Source of the DNA: Xanthomonas sacchari
Lineage (GTDB): Bacteria; Pseudomonadota; Gammaproteobacteria; Xanthomonadales; Xanthomonadaceae
Reading direction: 5' to 3'
DNA: 64,000 nt
NCBI RefSeq assembly: GCF_024266585.1
Contig: NZ_CP100647.1
Coordinates: forward strand, 2,027,001-2,091,000
The notes beneath the pieces are model-generated. The model made no database searches. It had not been told where the DNA came from and saw nothing but the letters and a program-made list of their open reading frames with translations. Below, one piece after another: positions 54,651 to 62,896 of this stretch. Position numbers and translations under genes: made by a program. Within the stretch, counting starts at the first letter, position 1; each line of letters opens with the position of its first letter.

Positions 54651-55528
54651 CCACCGCGTCTCTCGAATGGCACACCCTGGTCGAGGCGTCGGCGTTGGCC
54701 GCCGCGCTCGGCGATCCCGCGCTGCGGCTAGTGGATGCGCGCTTCGCGCCGGCGGCACTGCTCGACCCCGCCGCCGCCGCGGCAGCGCGCCAGGCCTATC
54801 TGCAGTCGCACCTGCCCGGCGCGGTCTACGCCGATCTGAACACCGATCTGTCCGATCTCGGCCGTCGCGGCCTGGGCCGGCATCCGTTGCCGGACGCCGC
54901 GGCGTTCGCGCGCACCCTGGGCCAGTGGGGCATCGGCCGGCAGCACCAGGTGGTGGTCTACGACGCCGGCGACGGCAGCATGGCCGCGGCGCGGTTGTGG
55001 TGGATGCTGGGCCTGCTCGGCCATCGCCGTGTCGCCGTGCTCGACGGCGGCCTGGCCGAGTGGCGCCGGCTCGGCCTGCCGGAAACCGACGCGGCCACTG
55101 CGCCGTCGCCGTTGCCGCCGTATCCGCAGACCTTCGACGCGGCGCGCATCGTCTCGGCCGAGGAGGTCGCCGCGCGCCTGCACGAGGCGCCGGGCTGGCT
55201 GCTCGATGCGCGCGCCGGCGAACGCTTTCGCGGTGAAGTGGAGCCGATCGACCCGCTGCCCGGCCACGTCCCCGGCGCGCTCAACCGGCCGCTGGCGCAG
55301 AACCTGCGCGACGGCCGCCTGCGCCCGGCGCAGGAACTGCGCGCGGAGCTGCAGCCGCTGCTGCAGGGGCGCGATCCGCGCGAGGTGGTGCTGATGTGCG
55401 GCTCCGGCGTCACCGCCTGCCATCTGCTGCTGGCGCTGGAGCATGCCGGCCTGCACGGCGCGCGCGTGTATGCCGGCTCCTGGAGCGGCTGGATCGCCGA
55501 TCCGGCGCGGCCGCGCGCCACCGGCTAG
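54647..55528 (+). CDS. sseA: Mercaptopyruvate-type sulfurtransferase
   Basis: A 293-residue protein with two rhodanese domains. The N-terminal one is inactive; the C-terminal active loop is CGSGVTACHLLLAL, where CGSGVT is typical of 3-mercaptopyruvate sulfurtransferases rather than thiosulfate ones. It would transfer sulfur to cyanide or thiols. Coupled by a four-base overlap with the Nudix gene. Cytoplasmic. Confidence 0.9.
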   Translation: MTTASLEWHTLVEASALAAALGDPALRLVDARFAPAALLDPAAAAAARQAYLQSHLPGAVYADLNTDLSDLGRRGLGRHPLPDAAAFARTLGQWGIGRQHQVVVYDAGDGSMAAARLWWMLGLLGHRRVAVLDGGLAEWRRLGLPETDAATAPSPLPPYPQTFDAARIVSAEEVAARLHEAPGWLLDARAGERFRGEVEPIDPLPGHVPGALNRPLAQNLRDGRLRPAQELRAELQPLLQGRDPREVVLMCGSGVTACHLLLALEHAGLHGARVYAGSWSGWIADPARPRATG

Positions 55529-55584
55529 GCGCGCGGCATCGACACGGCGGACAGGCACGATGGTGGGCGACAGGGGGCGGACGC

Positions 55585-56520
55585 ATGCGGTGGCGTGAGA
55601 CTTGCGGGCTGGCGATGCTGCTGGGCCTGGCTGCCTGCGGCGACCGGCGTGCGGCGACCGATGGCGCCGATGCCTCGCCGCGTGCGCAATCGGCCACGCA
55701 CTATCGCGAGGCGGTGCAGCACAGCCGTGCGCAGCGCGTGGCGACGCTGCGCGCGCCGTCGGGCTGGTTGAGCTACACCGGCTCCGGCCGCCTGCACGGC
55801 GGCGTGCACCAGGTCGGCAGCGCCGCCGGCAACGACGTGCAGTTGCCGGCCGGCCCGGCGCATCTGGGCGTGCTGCAGGTGGATCCGCAGCAGGGCGTGC
55901 ATTTCCAGGCCGCGGCGGACGCGACGGTGCAGGTGAACGGCCAGCCGTTCCGCGGCGGCCGGCTGGAGACCGACACGGCGCATGGCACCCAGACCCGCCT
56001 GATGCTGGGCGCGCAGGAGTTCTACGTGGTGCGCACCGGCAACCTGTTCGGCTGGCGGTTCCGCGATCCGCAGGCGCCGGCGCGCGCGCGCTTCCGCGGC
56101 ATCGACTATTTCCCGATCGATCCGCAGTGGCGGGTGGTGGCCGACTGGCATCCGCTGCCGGCGCCGCGGGCGATGGTGCTGCTGACCTCGATCGGCACGC
56201 CGCAGCCGCTGGCCCTGGTCGGCAGCGCCGAATTCGTGCTGCACGGGCGGCACCATCGCCTGCAGGTCCTGCGCGACGGCGCCGGCCAGCGCCTGTTCCT
56301 GCCGTTCTCCGACCGCACCAGCGGCCGCGAGAGCTATGGCGGCGCCCGCTATCTGTTCGTGCCGCCGCCGCAGGGCGACCGCATCGTGCTGGATTTCAAC
56401 CTGGCGCAGAACCCGCCGTGCGCGTTCACCCCGCACGTGGTGTGTGCGCTGGCGCCGGTGGGCAATCGCCTGGACGTGGCGGTGACGGCCGGCGAGAAGA
56501 ACTACGTCGGCGCGCGCTGA
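55585..56520 (+). CDS. DUF1684 lipoprotein
   Basis: A 311-residue lipoprotein. The signal peptide ends in LLGLAAC, with the lipid Cys near residue 18. The mature part follows DUF1684: GWLSYTGSGRL, GHPRE-like segments, RARFRGIDYFPIDPQWRVVADW, PLALVGSAEFVLHGRHHRLQVL, and the C-terminal RTSGRESYGGARYLFVPPPQG, DFNLAQNPPCAFTPHVVC. Function of this family is not known; it occurs widely as periplasmic or membrane-anchored protein. Downstream is a palindromic repeat. Confidence 0.8.
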   Translation: MRWRETCGLAMLLGLAACGDRRAATDGADASPRAQSATHYREAVQHSRAQRVATLRAPSGWLSYTGSGRLHGGVHQVGSAAGNDVQLPAGPAHLGVLQVDPQQGVHFQAAADATVQVNGQPFRGGRLETDTAHGTQTRLMLGAQEFYVVRTGNLFGWRFRDPQAPARARFRGIDYFPIDPQWRVVADWHPLPAPRAMVLLTSIGTPQPLALVGSAEFVLHGRHHRLQVLRDGAGQRLFLPFSDRTSGRESYGGARYLFVPPPQGDRIVLDFNLAQNPPCAFTPHVVCALAPVGNRLDVAVTAGEKNYVGAR

Positions 56521-56525
56521 TATTT

Positions 56526-56617
56526 CGTAGGAGCGGCTCTTGTCCCCTTTTGCCGGATCAGCCGCGACCCGATTCGATCGGTGACGCCCGGTCGCGGCTG
56601 AAGCCGCTCCTGCGACG
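56526..56617. repeat. Palindromic repeat, GTAGGAGCGGCT type
   Basis: CGTAGGAGCGGCT at the left and the near-inverse GAAGCCGCTCCTGCGACG at the right, a further copy of the family at 23918 and 50548. Lies between the convergent DUF1684 and AmpD-type genes. Confidence 0.8.
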
Positions 56618-56625
56618 GGTCGCGA

Positions 56626-57201
56626 TCAGGCCGGCGGCGCATACGGCGCCAGCGCCACCGCCGCCAGCACCTGCGGCCACGGGAAGCGCGGCCCCGGATC
56701 CAGCTTGCGCTGCACCTGCCGCGTCGGATCGTCGCTGGCCGGTTCCAGGCTGCGGTCCAGCGCATCGTGCCCGGCGATGTGGCGCAGTTGCGGCAACTCC
56801 GCGCGCAGTTGCTGCAGCAGCCGGATCAGCGCCTGCAGTTGCGCCGGCGGGTAGGGCTCGGCCATCGCCTGGTGGCGCGAATCCAGCCACAGCGGATAAC
56901 GGCCGCGATTGACCAGTTCGATACCCAGCGACTGCCGGTTGTAGCCGCGCACGTGGTGCGCGATGCGCTGCAGCGGCACGTAGCGGTGCACGCTGCCGTC
57001 GCGGTCGATGTAGAAATGGCCGCTGTTGCCGGTGCCCGACGGATACAGCACGCGCTCGCCGTACAGGCGCGCGCTGGCCAGGTCCGGCAGCTCGGTGCAG
57101 TGGATCACCGCCAGGGTGATGCTCTCCGGCGCGCGCTCCTCCAGCAGTCCGACGTAGGGCAGGGGCGCATCGTGGATCGGCAACGGCGAGGTGGGCGGCA
57201 T
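56626..57201 (-). CDS. ampD: N-acetylmuramoyl-L-alanine amidase, AmpD type
   Basis: A 191-residue zinc amidase (amidase_2 fold). Zinc ligand His34 in AVIHCTELP, then GHFYIDRDGSVHRYVP, SLGIELVNRGRYP, and the second and third ligands in HIAGHDALD and LDPGPRFPW. No signal peptide, so likely the cytoplasmic anhydro-muropeptide amidase that recycles cell-wall fragments and influences beta-lactamase induction. Divergent from the MOSC gene. Confidence 0.85.
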   Translation of the reverse strand: MPPTSPLPIHDAPLPYVGLLEERAPESITLAVIHCTELPDLASARLYGERVLYPSGTGNSGHFYIDRDGSVHRYVPLQRIAHHVRGYNRQSLGIELVNRGRYPLWLDSRHQAMAEPYPPAQLQALIRLLQQLRAELPQLRHIAGHDALDRSLEPASDDPTRQVQRKLDPGPRFPWPQVLAAVALAPYAPPA

Positions 57202-57223
57202 GCGCGGATGCTAGCATTCGCCG

Positions 57224-57715
57224 ATGACCCTGAATTCCGAAAGCCCGCTGGCGACCCTGCTGGCCACACTGCCGCGCGCCGGACGCGTGGAATGGATCGG
57301 CCTGCGCCCGGCGCGCGACGTGCCGATGCACGCAGTCGACGCCGCCGCGGCGCAGACCGGGGGCGGCCTGCACGGCGACCGCTACGCCGGGCGCAACGGC
57401 AAGCGCGGGGTGACCCTGATCCAGGCCGAGCACCTGCCGGCGATCGCCGCGCTGGCCGGTCACGCGGCGGTGGCGCCGGCGACCCTGCGGCGCAACGTGG
57501 TGGTCTCGGGCATTCCGCTGATCGCGCTGAAGGGGCGCCGCTTCCGCATCGGCGAGGTCGAGCTGGAAGGCGTCGCGCCGTGCGATCCGTGCTCGCGCAT
57601 GGAACAGGCGCTTGGGCCGGGCGGCTACAACGCCATGCGCGGCCACGGCGGCCTGTGCGCACGCATCGTGCAGGGCGGCACGCTGCGGCTGGGCGATGCG
57701 GTGGTGGCGCTGTGA
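57224..57715 (+). CDS. MOSC-domain protein
   Basis: A 163-residue protein of the MOSC (molybdenum cofactor sulfurase C-terminal) family, with GGGLHGDRYAGRNGKRGVTLIQAEHL and RRNVVVSGIPLIALKGRRFRIGEVELEGVAPCDPCSRMEQAL. The Cys residues of CDPCSRM are positioned like the cofactor-binding cysteine of the family. Its stop overlaps the next gene (GTGA), so these are coupled. Exact substrate unknown. Confidence 0.85.
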   Translation: MTLNSESPLATLLATLPRAGRVEWIGLRPARDVPMHAVDAAAAQTGGGLHGDRYAGRNGKRGVTLIQAEHLPAIAALAGHAAVAPATLRRNVVVSGIPLIALKGRRFRIGEVELEGVAPCDPCSRMEQALGPGGYNAMRGHGGLCARIVQGGTLRLGDAVVAL

Positions 57716-58239
57716 GCCGCGGCCACTGCATCCTCTCGCACGGCTTCGAGAGCGGGCCGGACGCGATCAAGGTGACCGCGCTGGCCGAGGTCGCGCAGCG
57801 CCTGGGCTGGAGCCATTCGCGCCCTGACTACACCGACCTGGACGCGCGCCGCGACATCAGCCCGCTCGGCGACGTGCCGACCCGCCTGCAGCGCCTGCTG
57901 GAGCTGGCGCAGGCCGCGGCGCAGCGCGGGCCGCTGGTGCTGGCCGGTTCCAGCCTCGGCGCCTACATCGCCGCGCAGGTGTCGCTGCACGTGCCGGTGC
58001 GCGGCCTGTTCCTGATGGTGCCGCCGACGCGGATGGGCCACCTGCCGGCGCTGGACGCGGCACCGGTGCCGACCTCGGTGGTGCACGCCTGGCGCGACGA
58101 ACTGATTCCCGCCGGCGAGGTGATCGCCTGGGCGCAGGCGCGCGCCGCGCGGCTGCTGCTGGTCGACGACACGCATCGCCTGGGCGAGCACGTGGCGACC
58201 TCGGCGCAGGCCTTCGCCGAGCTGCTGGAGCGCCTGTGA
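57712..58239 (+). CDS. YqiA-like alpha/beta hydrolase
   Basis: A 175-residue alpha/beta-hydrolase of the YqiA/UPF0227 type. The opening CILSHGFESGPDAIKVTALAEVAQ gives the early HG element, and AGSSLGAYIAAQ is the nucleophile elbow with Ser of GSSLG. Start GTG 57712 overlaps the MOSC stop by four bases; the GNAT start overlaps its stop by four bases. Likely a small esterase. Confidence 0.8.
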   Translation: MSRGHCILSHGFESGPDAIKVTALAEVAQRLGWSHSRPDYTDLDARRDISPLGDVPTRLQRLLELAQAAAQRGPLVLAGSSLGAYIAAQVSLHVPVRGLFLMVPPTRMGHLPALDAAPVPTSVVHAWRDELIPAGEVIAWAQARAARLLLVDDTHRLGEHVATSAQAFAELLERL

Positions 58240-58757
58240 GCGCGTCCGACGCGTTGTCGGTGCGCGCCGCGCGGCCGGCCGACGCGGCGGCGATCGAGGC
58301 GCTGACCCTGGTCGCGTTCTTCCGCGTCGCGCACAGCCGCCACGACGAGCAGGACATCATCGAACGGTTGCGCGCCGATGGCGCGCTGACCCTGTCGCTG
58401 GTGATCGAGCATGAGGGCTATGTCGTCGGCCATGTCGCGGTGTCGCCGGTGAGCCTGTCCGACGGCAGCCGCGGCTGGTACGGCCTGGGGCCGCTGTCGG
58501 TGGGGCCGGGCCACCAGCGCCAGGGCCTGGGCGCGCGGCTGGTGCGCGAGGCATTGGCGCAGTTGCAAGCGCTGGGCGCGGCCGGCTGCGTGGTGCTGGG
58601 CGAGCCGGCGTACTACGCGCGCTTCGGCTTCCGTCCGGAGCCGGGGCTGACCCTGCCGGGCGTGCCGGTCGAGGCGTTCCAGGCGCTGGCCTTCGGCGAG
58701 CGCCTGCCGCCGATGGCCGAGGTGACCTACCACCCGGCGTTCCTGTCCGCTTCCTGA
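58236..58757 (+). CDS. GNAT-family N-acetyltransferase, YhbS type
   Basis: A 173-residue protein with the GNAT acetyl-CoA-binding motif PGHQRQGLGARLVREALAQL and the YhbS-type ending VVLGEPAYYARFGFRPE. It begins with GTG 58236 inside the previous stop. The acceptor substrate is unknown. Final member of the MOSC-hydrolase-acetyltransferase run. Confidence 0.85.
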   Translation: MSASDALSVRAARPADAAAIEALTLVAFFRVAHSRHDEQDIIERLRADGALTLSLVIEHEGYVVGHVAVSPVSLSDGSRGWYGLGPLSVGPGHQRQGLGARLVREALAQLQALGAAGCVVLGEPAYYARFGFRPEPGLTLPGVPVEAFQALAFGERLPPMAEVTYHPAFLSAS

Positions 58758-58924
58758 GCCATCGCGGCGCGACGTCGCCCGTCAGGGGCGGGGTGCGCTA
58801 GCATCGCCGCGCGCCCCCCTCGAGGATCCACGCCGATGCGCCATTGATGCCGCCGTCTTCGCGACGGCCTTCGTCCCACCTGCCGAGCGATCGGTGGGCA
58901 CGACCGGCATCCATGGAGGTTCCC

Positions 58925-60538
58925 ATGACGCATCCGCTGCTTGCGCTGGACAGCGCGACGCATGTCCTGCCCGATGGCAGGATCCTGTTTTCCGATCTGC
59001 ACTTCGCGCTCGACGCGCGCCGCTCCGGCCTGGTGGGGCGCAATGGCGTCGGCAAGAGCGTGTTTGCGCGCTTGCTGGCCGGCGAGTTGACGCCCAGCGC
59101 CGGGCGCTGCGTGCGCCACGGTCGCCTCCACTACGTGCCGCAGCAGATCGCGCCGCCAGCGCATGCCACCGTCGCCGACCTGGCCGGGGTGGGCGCGGCG
59201 CTGCAGGCGCTGGCGCGGATCGAGGCGGGCAGCGTCGACGCGGCCGACTTCGATGCGCTCGGCGAGCGTTGGGACATCGCCCAGCGGTTGCAGGCGCAGC
59301 TGCACGCCCACGGCCTGGGCGGGTTGCCGCCGCAACGCCTGGCCGCCACGCTCAGCGGCGGCGAAGCGATGCGGGTGGCGTTGATCGGCGCCTGGCTGGC
59401 CGATGCCGATGCGCTGATCCTCGACGAACCGACCCTGCACCTGGACGCGGCGCAGCGGCAGCGCCTGCGCGAAGCGCTGCAGCGCTGGCCGGGCGGCCTG
59501 CTGGTGATCAGCCACGATCCGTTGCTGCTGCAGGACATGCAGCGCACGCTGGAGCTGTCGCCCGGCGGGCTGCGCGACTACGGCGGCGACTACGCGTTCT
59601 ACCTGCAATGCCGGGCACGCGAGCGCGACGTCGCGCAGGCCGAACTGGCCCGGCACAAGCTGCAGCATGCGCGCGACAACGCCGCCTGGCAGGCGCAGCA
59701 CGAGCGACAGCAGCGGCGCAGCGCGCGCGGCCGGCAGCAGGCCGGCGTGGCCAACCAGGCGCCGGTCCTGCTCGGCCGCCAGAAGCAGCGCAGCCAGGAG
59801 AGCGCCGGCAAGCGCGTGCGCGACCACCAGGCGACGCAGGCGCGCACCCTGGCGCGCATCGCCGCGGCGGCGCGCCAGGTGCAGCCCGACGTGCCGGTGG
59901 CGCTGTTCGCGCCGCCGCCGGCCGATGCGGCGACCCGGCGCCTGGTCGAGTTGCAGGCGCTGCGGTTGCCGTTCGCGCCGGCGACGCGGCAGCCGCTGGA
60001 TCTGGTGGTGCAGGGCGGCGCACGGATCGGCGTGGTCGGGGCCAACGGCAGCGGCAAGTCGACCCTGCTGCGCGCGTTGGCCGGGCACGTGCAGGCACTG
60101 TCCGGCAGTTGCCGGGTGCGCGCGGCCAGCGCCTATCTGGACCAGTCGCTGACGCTGCTCGATCCGGCCGCCACCGCGCTGGCACAGGTGCAGGCCGCAG
60201 CGCCCGGCATCGCGCTGGCCGACCTGCGCACGCGGCTGGCCTTGCTCGGCCTGGACGCGCAACGCATCGGCGTGCCCTGCGCCCGACTCAGCGGCGGCGA
60301 ACGGCTGAAGACCGCGCTGGCCTGCGCGTTCTACCGCACGCCGCCGGCGGAGCTGCTGTTGCTGGACGAGCCGGACAACCATCTGGACCGCGAGGCCCGC
60401 GACGCGCTGCGTGCGGTGTTGCTGCAGTATCCCGGCGCGATGCTGGTGGTGTCGCACGATGCGGACTTCCTCGACACGCTGCGCCTGCAGCAGCGCTTGC
60501 AGGCCGATCCCGAGGCGTGGCGGCTGACGCCATGGTGA
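58925..60538 (+). CDS. ABC-F family ATPase
   Basis: A 537-residue protein with two ABC ATPase domains and no membrane segment. Domain 1: Walker A GRNGVGKS near residue 39, signature LSGGEAMRVAL, Walker B ILDEPTLHLD. Domain 2: Walker A GANGSGKS near residue 373, signature LSGGERLKTAL, and LLDEPDNHLD, a variant of the usual DEPTNHLD. The linker between (about 220-330) is Gln/Arg/Ala-rich and long. ABC-F proteins act on ribosomes, some giving antibiotic resistance. Shine-Dalgarno GGAGG is 6 bases before ATG 58925; MEVP start at 58913 is the alternative. Confidence 0.9.
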   Translation: MTHPLLALDSATHVLPDGRILFSDLHFALDARRSGLVGRNGVGKSVFARLLAGELTPSAGRCVRHGRLHYVPQQIAPPAHATVADLAGVGAALQALARIEAGSVDAADFDALGERWDIAQRLQAQLHAHGLGGLPPQRLAATLSGGEAMRVALIGAWLADADALILDEPTLHLDAAQRQRLREALQRWPGGLLVISHDPLLLQDMQRTLELSPGGLRDYGGDYAFYLQCRARERDVAQAELARHKLQHARDNAAWQAQHERQQRRSARGRQQAGVANQAPVLLGRQKQRSQESAGKRVRDHQATQARTLARIAAAARQVQPDVPVALFAPPPADAATRRLVELQALRLPFAPATRQPLDLVVQGGARIGVVGANGSGKSTLLRALAGHVQALSGSCRVRAASAYLDQSLTLLDPAATALAQVQAAAPGIALADLRTRLALLGLDAQRIGVPCARLSGGERLKTALACAFYRTPPAELLLLDEPDNHLDREARDALRAVLLQYPGAMLVVSHDADFLDTLRLQQRLQADPEAWRLTPW

Positions 60539-60715
60539 GTGGCGTGCGCTGCCGTCGACGGGGTCGGCCGCCGGGCGTTGCGCGGCGAGCTGGGGAGGGC
60601 ACTGACAGCGTCAGCGCCCTCGCCGCGATGATCTGCGCAGCCTGCAGCCTGCAGCCTGCATCGGTCCGTGCCGCGGTCGACGTTGTGCGTCGCAGGGCGG
60701 CGCGACGGCCGCCGC

Positions 60716-61546
60716 TCAGGCATCGGTGGAACGGCTCACGGCCTCCCAGGCCGCGATGTCCGCCTTCAGGTGGTCGAGCTTGTCACACACCAGGCCCAGG
60801 GCGTCGCTACCCAACAACAGATGTGCAGGCGGTGCAGGCGCGTCGATCAACGCTAGCATGGCCTGGGCGGCCTTGGCCGGGTCACCGAGCTGGCGGCCGC
60901 TCTTGGCCTGGCGGGCGTCGCGGATCGGATCGAACAGCGGATCGTAGTCGGCGATGCTGCGCGGCGTCCTGACCATCGAACGGCCCGCCCAGTCGGTGCG
61001 GAACGACCCCGGCGCCACCGCCGTCACGTGGATGCCCAGCGCGGCGACCTCCTGTCCCAACGCTTCGGAAATGCCCTCCAGCGCGAACTTGCTGCCGCAG
61101 TAGTAGGCGATGCCGGGCATGGTGATGAAGCCGCCCATCGAGGTGATGTTGACGATGTGCCCGCGGCCTCGTTGACGCATGGCGGGCAGCACCGCCTTCA
61201 TCATCGCCACCGCGCCGACCACGTTGACGTCGAGTTGGTGACGCAGGGCCTCCAGCGGGGATTCCTCCAGGATCCCTTCGTGGCCGTAGCCGGCATTGTT
61301 GACCAGCACGTCCAGCGGCCCGACCGTGGCTTCGATCTCGGCGACGATGCCGGGAATGGCCTCGACGTCGGTGACGTCCAGCACACGGGCGACCGCCCCG
61401 GCGCCGAGCGCCTCGAACTCCTGCCGCGCCTGCGCGCTGCGCACGGTGCCGACGACGCGATGTCCGGCCGTCAGCGCCGCTTGAGCCAGCGCGCGGCCGA
61501 GGCCGCTGCTGACGCCGGTGATGAGCAAGGTTTTTTCCGGTGCCAT
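60716..61546 (-). CDS. Short-chain dehydrogenase/reductase
   Basis: A 276-residue classical SDR. Cofactor loop TGVSSGLGRA (residues 10-19), the NNAG motif VLVNNAGYGHEG, and the catalytic Ser of NITSMGG with Tyr-x3-Lys in YYCGSK. It should use NADP to act on an alcohol or ketone of unknown structure. Divergent from the AraC gene with an 89-base gap, a typical regulator and target pair. Confidence 0.9.
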   Translation of the reverse strand: MAPEKTLLITGVSSGLGRALAQAALTAGHRVVGTVRSAQARQEFEALGAGAVARVLDVTDVEAIPGIVAEIEATVGPLDVLVNNAGYGHEGILEESPLEALRHQLDVNVVGAVAMMKAVLPAMRQRGRGHIVNITSMGGFITMPGIAYYCGSKFALEGISEALGQEVAALGIHVTAVAPGSFRTDWAGRSMVRTPRSIADYDPLFDPIRDARQAKSGRQLGDPAKAAQAMLALIDAPAPPAHLLLGSDALGLVCDKLDHLKADIAAWEAVSRSTDA

Positions 61547-61635
61547 GGCACGCTCCTGAGGGGATGAGCGGCGAATGATGCGATGATCAACGCGCCGCTC
61601 CGATGCCGCGATCTCTGCAATCCTTGCCTGTTTCT

Positions 61636-62557
61636 ATGACTGCCGTCGCCAGTTCCGTCGACTTGCTGCGTGCCCTGGCACCGCAGGAGGGCTACAACCT
61701 GACCGCATTGCCGGATGTCCGGGTGCTGCCGGCCGCTGACCGATACGCCGGTGCTGTACGACCCGGGCATCGTCATCGTCTGCCAGGGCGCCAAGCGCGG
61801 CCATTTCGGAGAGTCGGTGTTCGTCTACGACGAGCAGCACTATCTGTCCGTCGCCGTCCCGGTGCCCTTCACCATGCAATCCGACGGCAGCGCGGAGCGT
61901 CCGTTGCTGGCGCTGTACCTGCACCTGGACTTCCAGCTCGCGGCCGGGCTGCTGGTCGAGCTCGACCAGGCCGGTCCTGTGCCGCTGGCGCAGGCGCCGG
62001 CGAGCATGCTGTCCAGCCCGATGGACGACAGCATGCGACAGACCGTGCAGCGCCTGCTGCAGGCGCTGAGCCACCCGCTGGACGCGGCGATCCTCGGCCG
62101 CGCACTCGTGCGCGAGCTGTACTTCCGCGTGCTGACCGGGCCGCAAGGCCACGGGCTGCGCGCGGCCTTGGCGCAGCAAGGCCACTTCGGCCGCATCGGT
62201 CGTGCCCTGCAGCGCATCCACCGCGATCACGCCCGGCGGCTCGACGTCGCGCAGCTGGCGCGCGAGGCGGGGATGAGCACGCCCTCGTTCCATGCGCATT
62301 TTAAGGCGGTGACCCAGGTCGCGCCGATGCAGTACCTGAAATCGATCCGCCTGCACCAGGCGCGGCTGCTGATGGCGCGCGAGGGCATGACCGCCGCGGC
62401 CGCCGGTCACGCGGTCGGCTACGAGAGCGCGTCGCAGTTCACCCGCGAGTTCAAACGTCTGTTCGGCCGGCCGCCGATGGCGGAAGCACGGCGCATGCGC
62501 GCCGACTTCGCCGTGCCGCCGGCCATGGCCGGCGCGGCATTCGTCGCCTCGCATTGA
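61636..62557 (+). pseudogene. AraC-family regulator broken by a frameshift
   Basis: The first frame from ATG 61636 reads VDLLRALAPQEGYNLTALPDVRVL, then turns to nonsense; a second frame gives RPLTDTPVLYDPGIVIVCQG and continues intact to 62557. Together they match the AraC_N plus HTH domain of this family, where an unbroken reading RVL-xxx-RPLxxTPVLYDPG is expected. The break lies at about 61725-61745 and is consistent with loss of two, five or eight bases. The HTH half RRLDVAQLAREAGMSTPSFHAHF and VGYESASQFTREFKRLFG is complete. Divergent from the SDR gene it would have controlled. Confidence 0.75.
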
Positions 62558-62896
62558 GCGATGCGGTGCGCACCACGGCTACGGAGTGCGCGTCTGCAGC
62601 GTCAGCTGTCCCATAGCGGCGCGGGATCGGTCGCGAGGCGAGCGACGGCGGGCGAGGTCGCTGCGCCAGGCGCACGAGGCCGCTGACGGCCGCGGCGCAC
62701 GCTGCGCTATGGCGCCGCGCAGCAGGCAGGGGCGCACGGACCCTGTGGTATTCTGCGCGCCGTTGCGGTGCCGTGCGTTCGCGCGCTCACCGCCGATCCG
62801 CGGCCGCGGCCGCGGCAACGCCGGATCCGGCGCTGCGATGCGCCACGCGCGCGTCGTCCGCCGTGCCTCCCTCCCGTCCGTCCTGGTCCGCCTTCC
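62558..62896. other. Gap of about 340 bases, no gene seen
   Basis: Region between the AraC remnant and rlmKL. GC-rich with no family-like frames. A TATTCT hexamer near 62749 may be a -10 element for rlmKL, without a clear -35. Confidence 0.4.
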
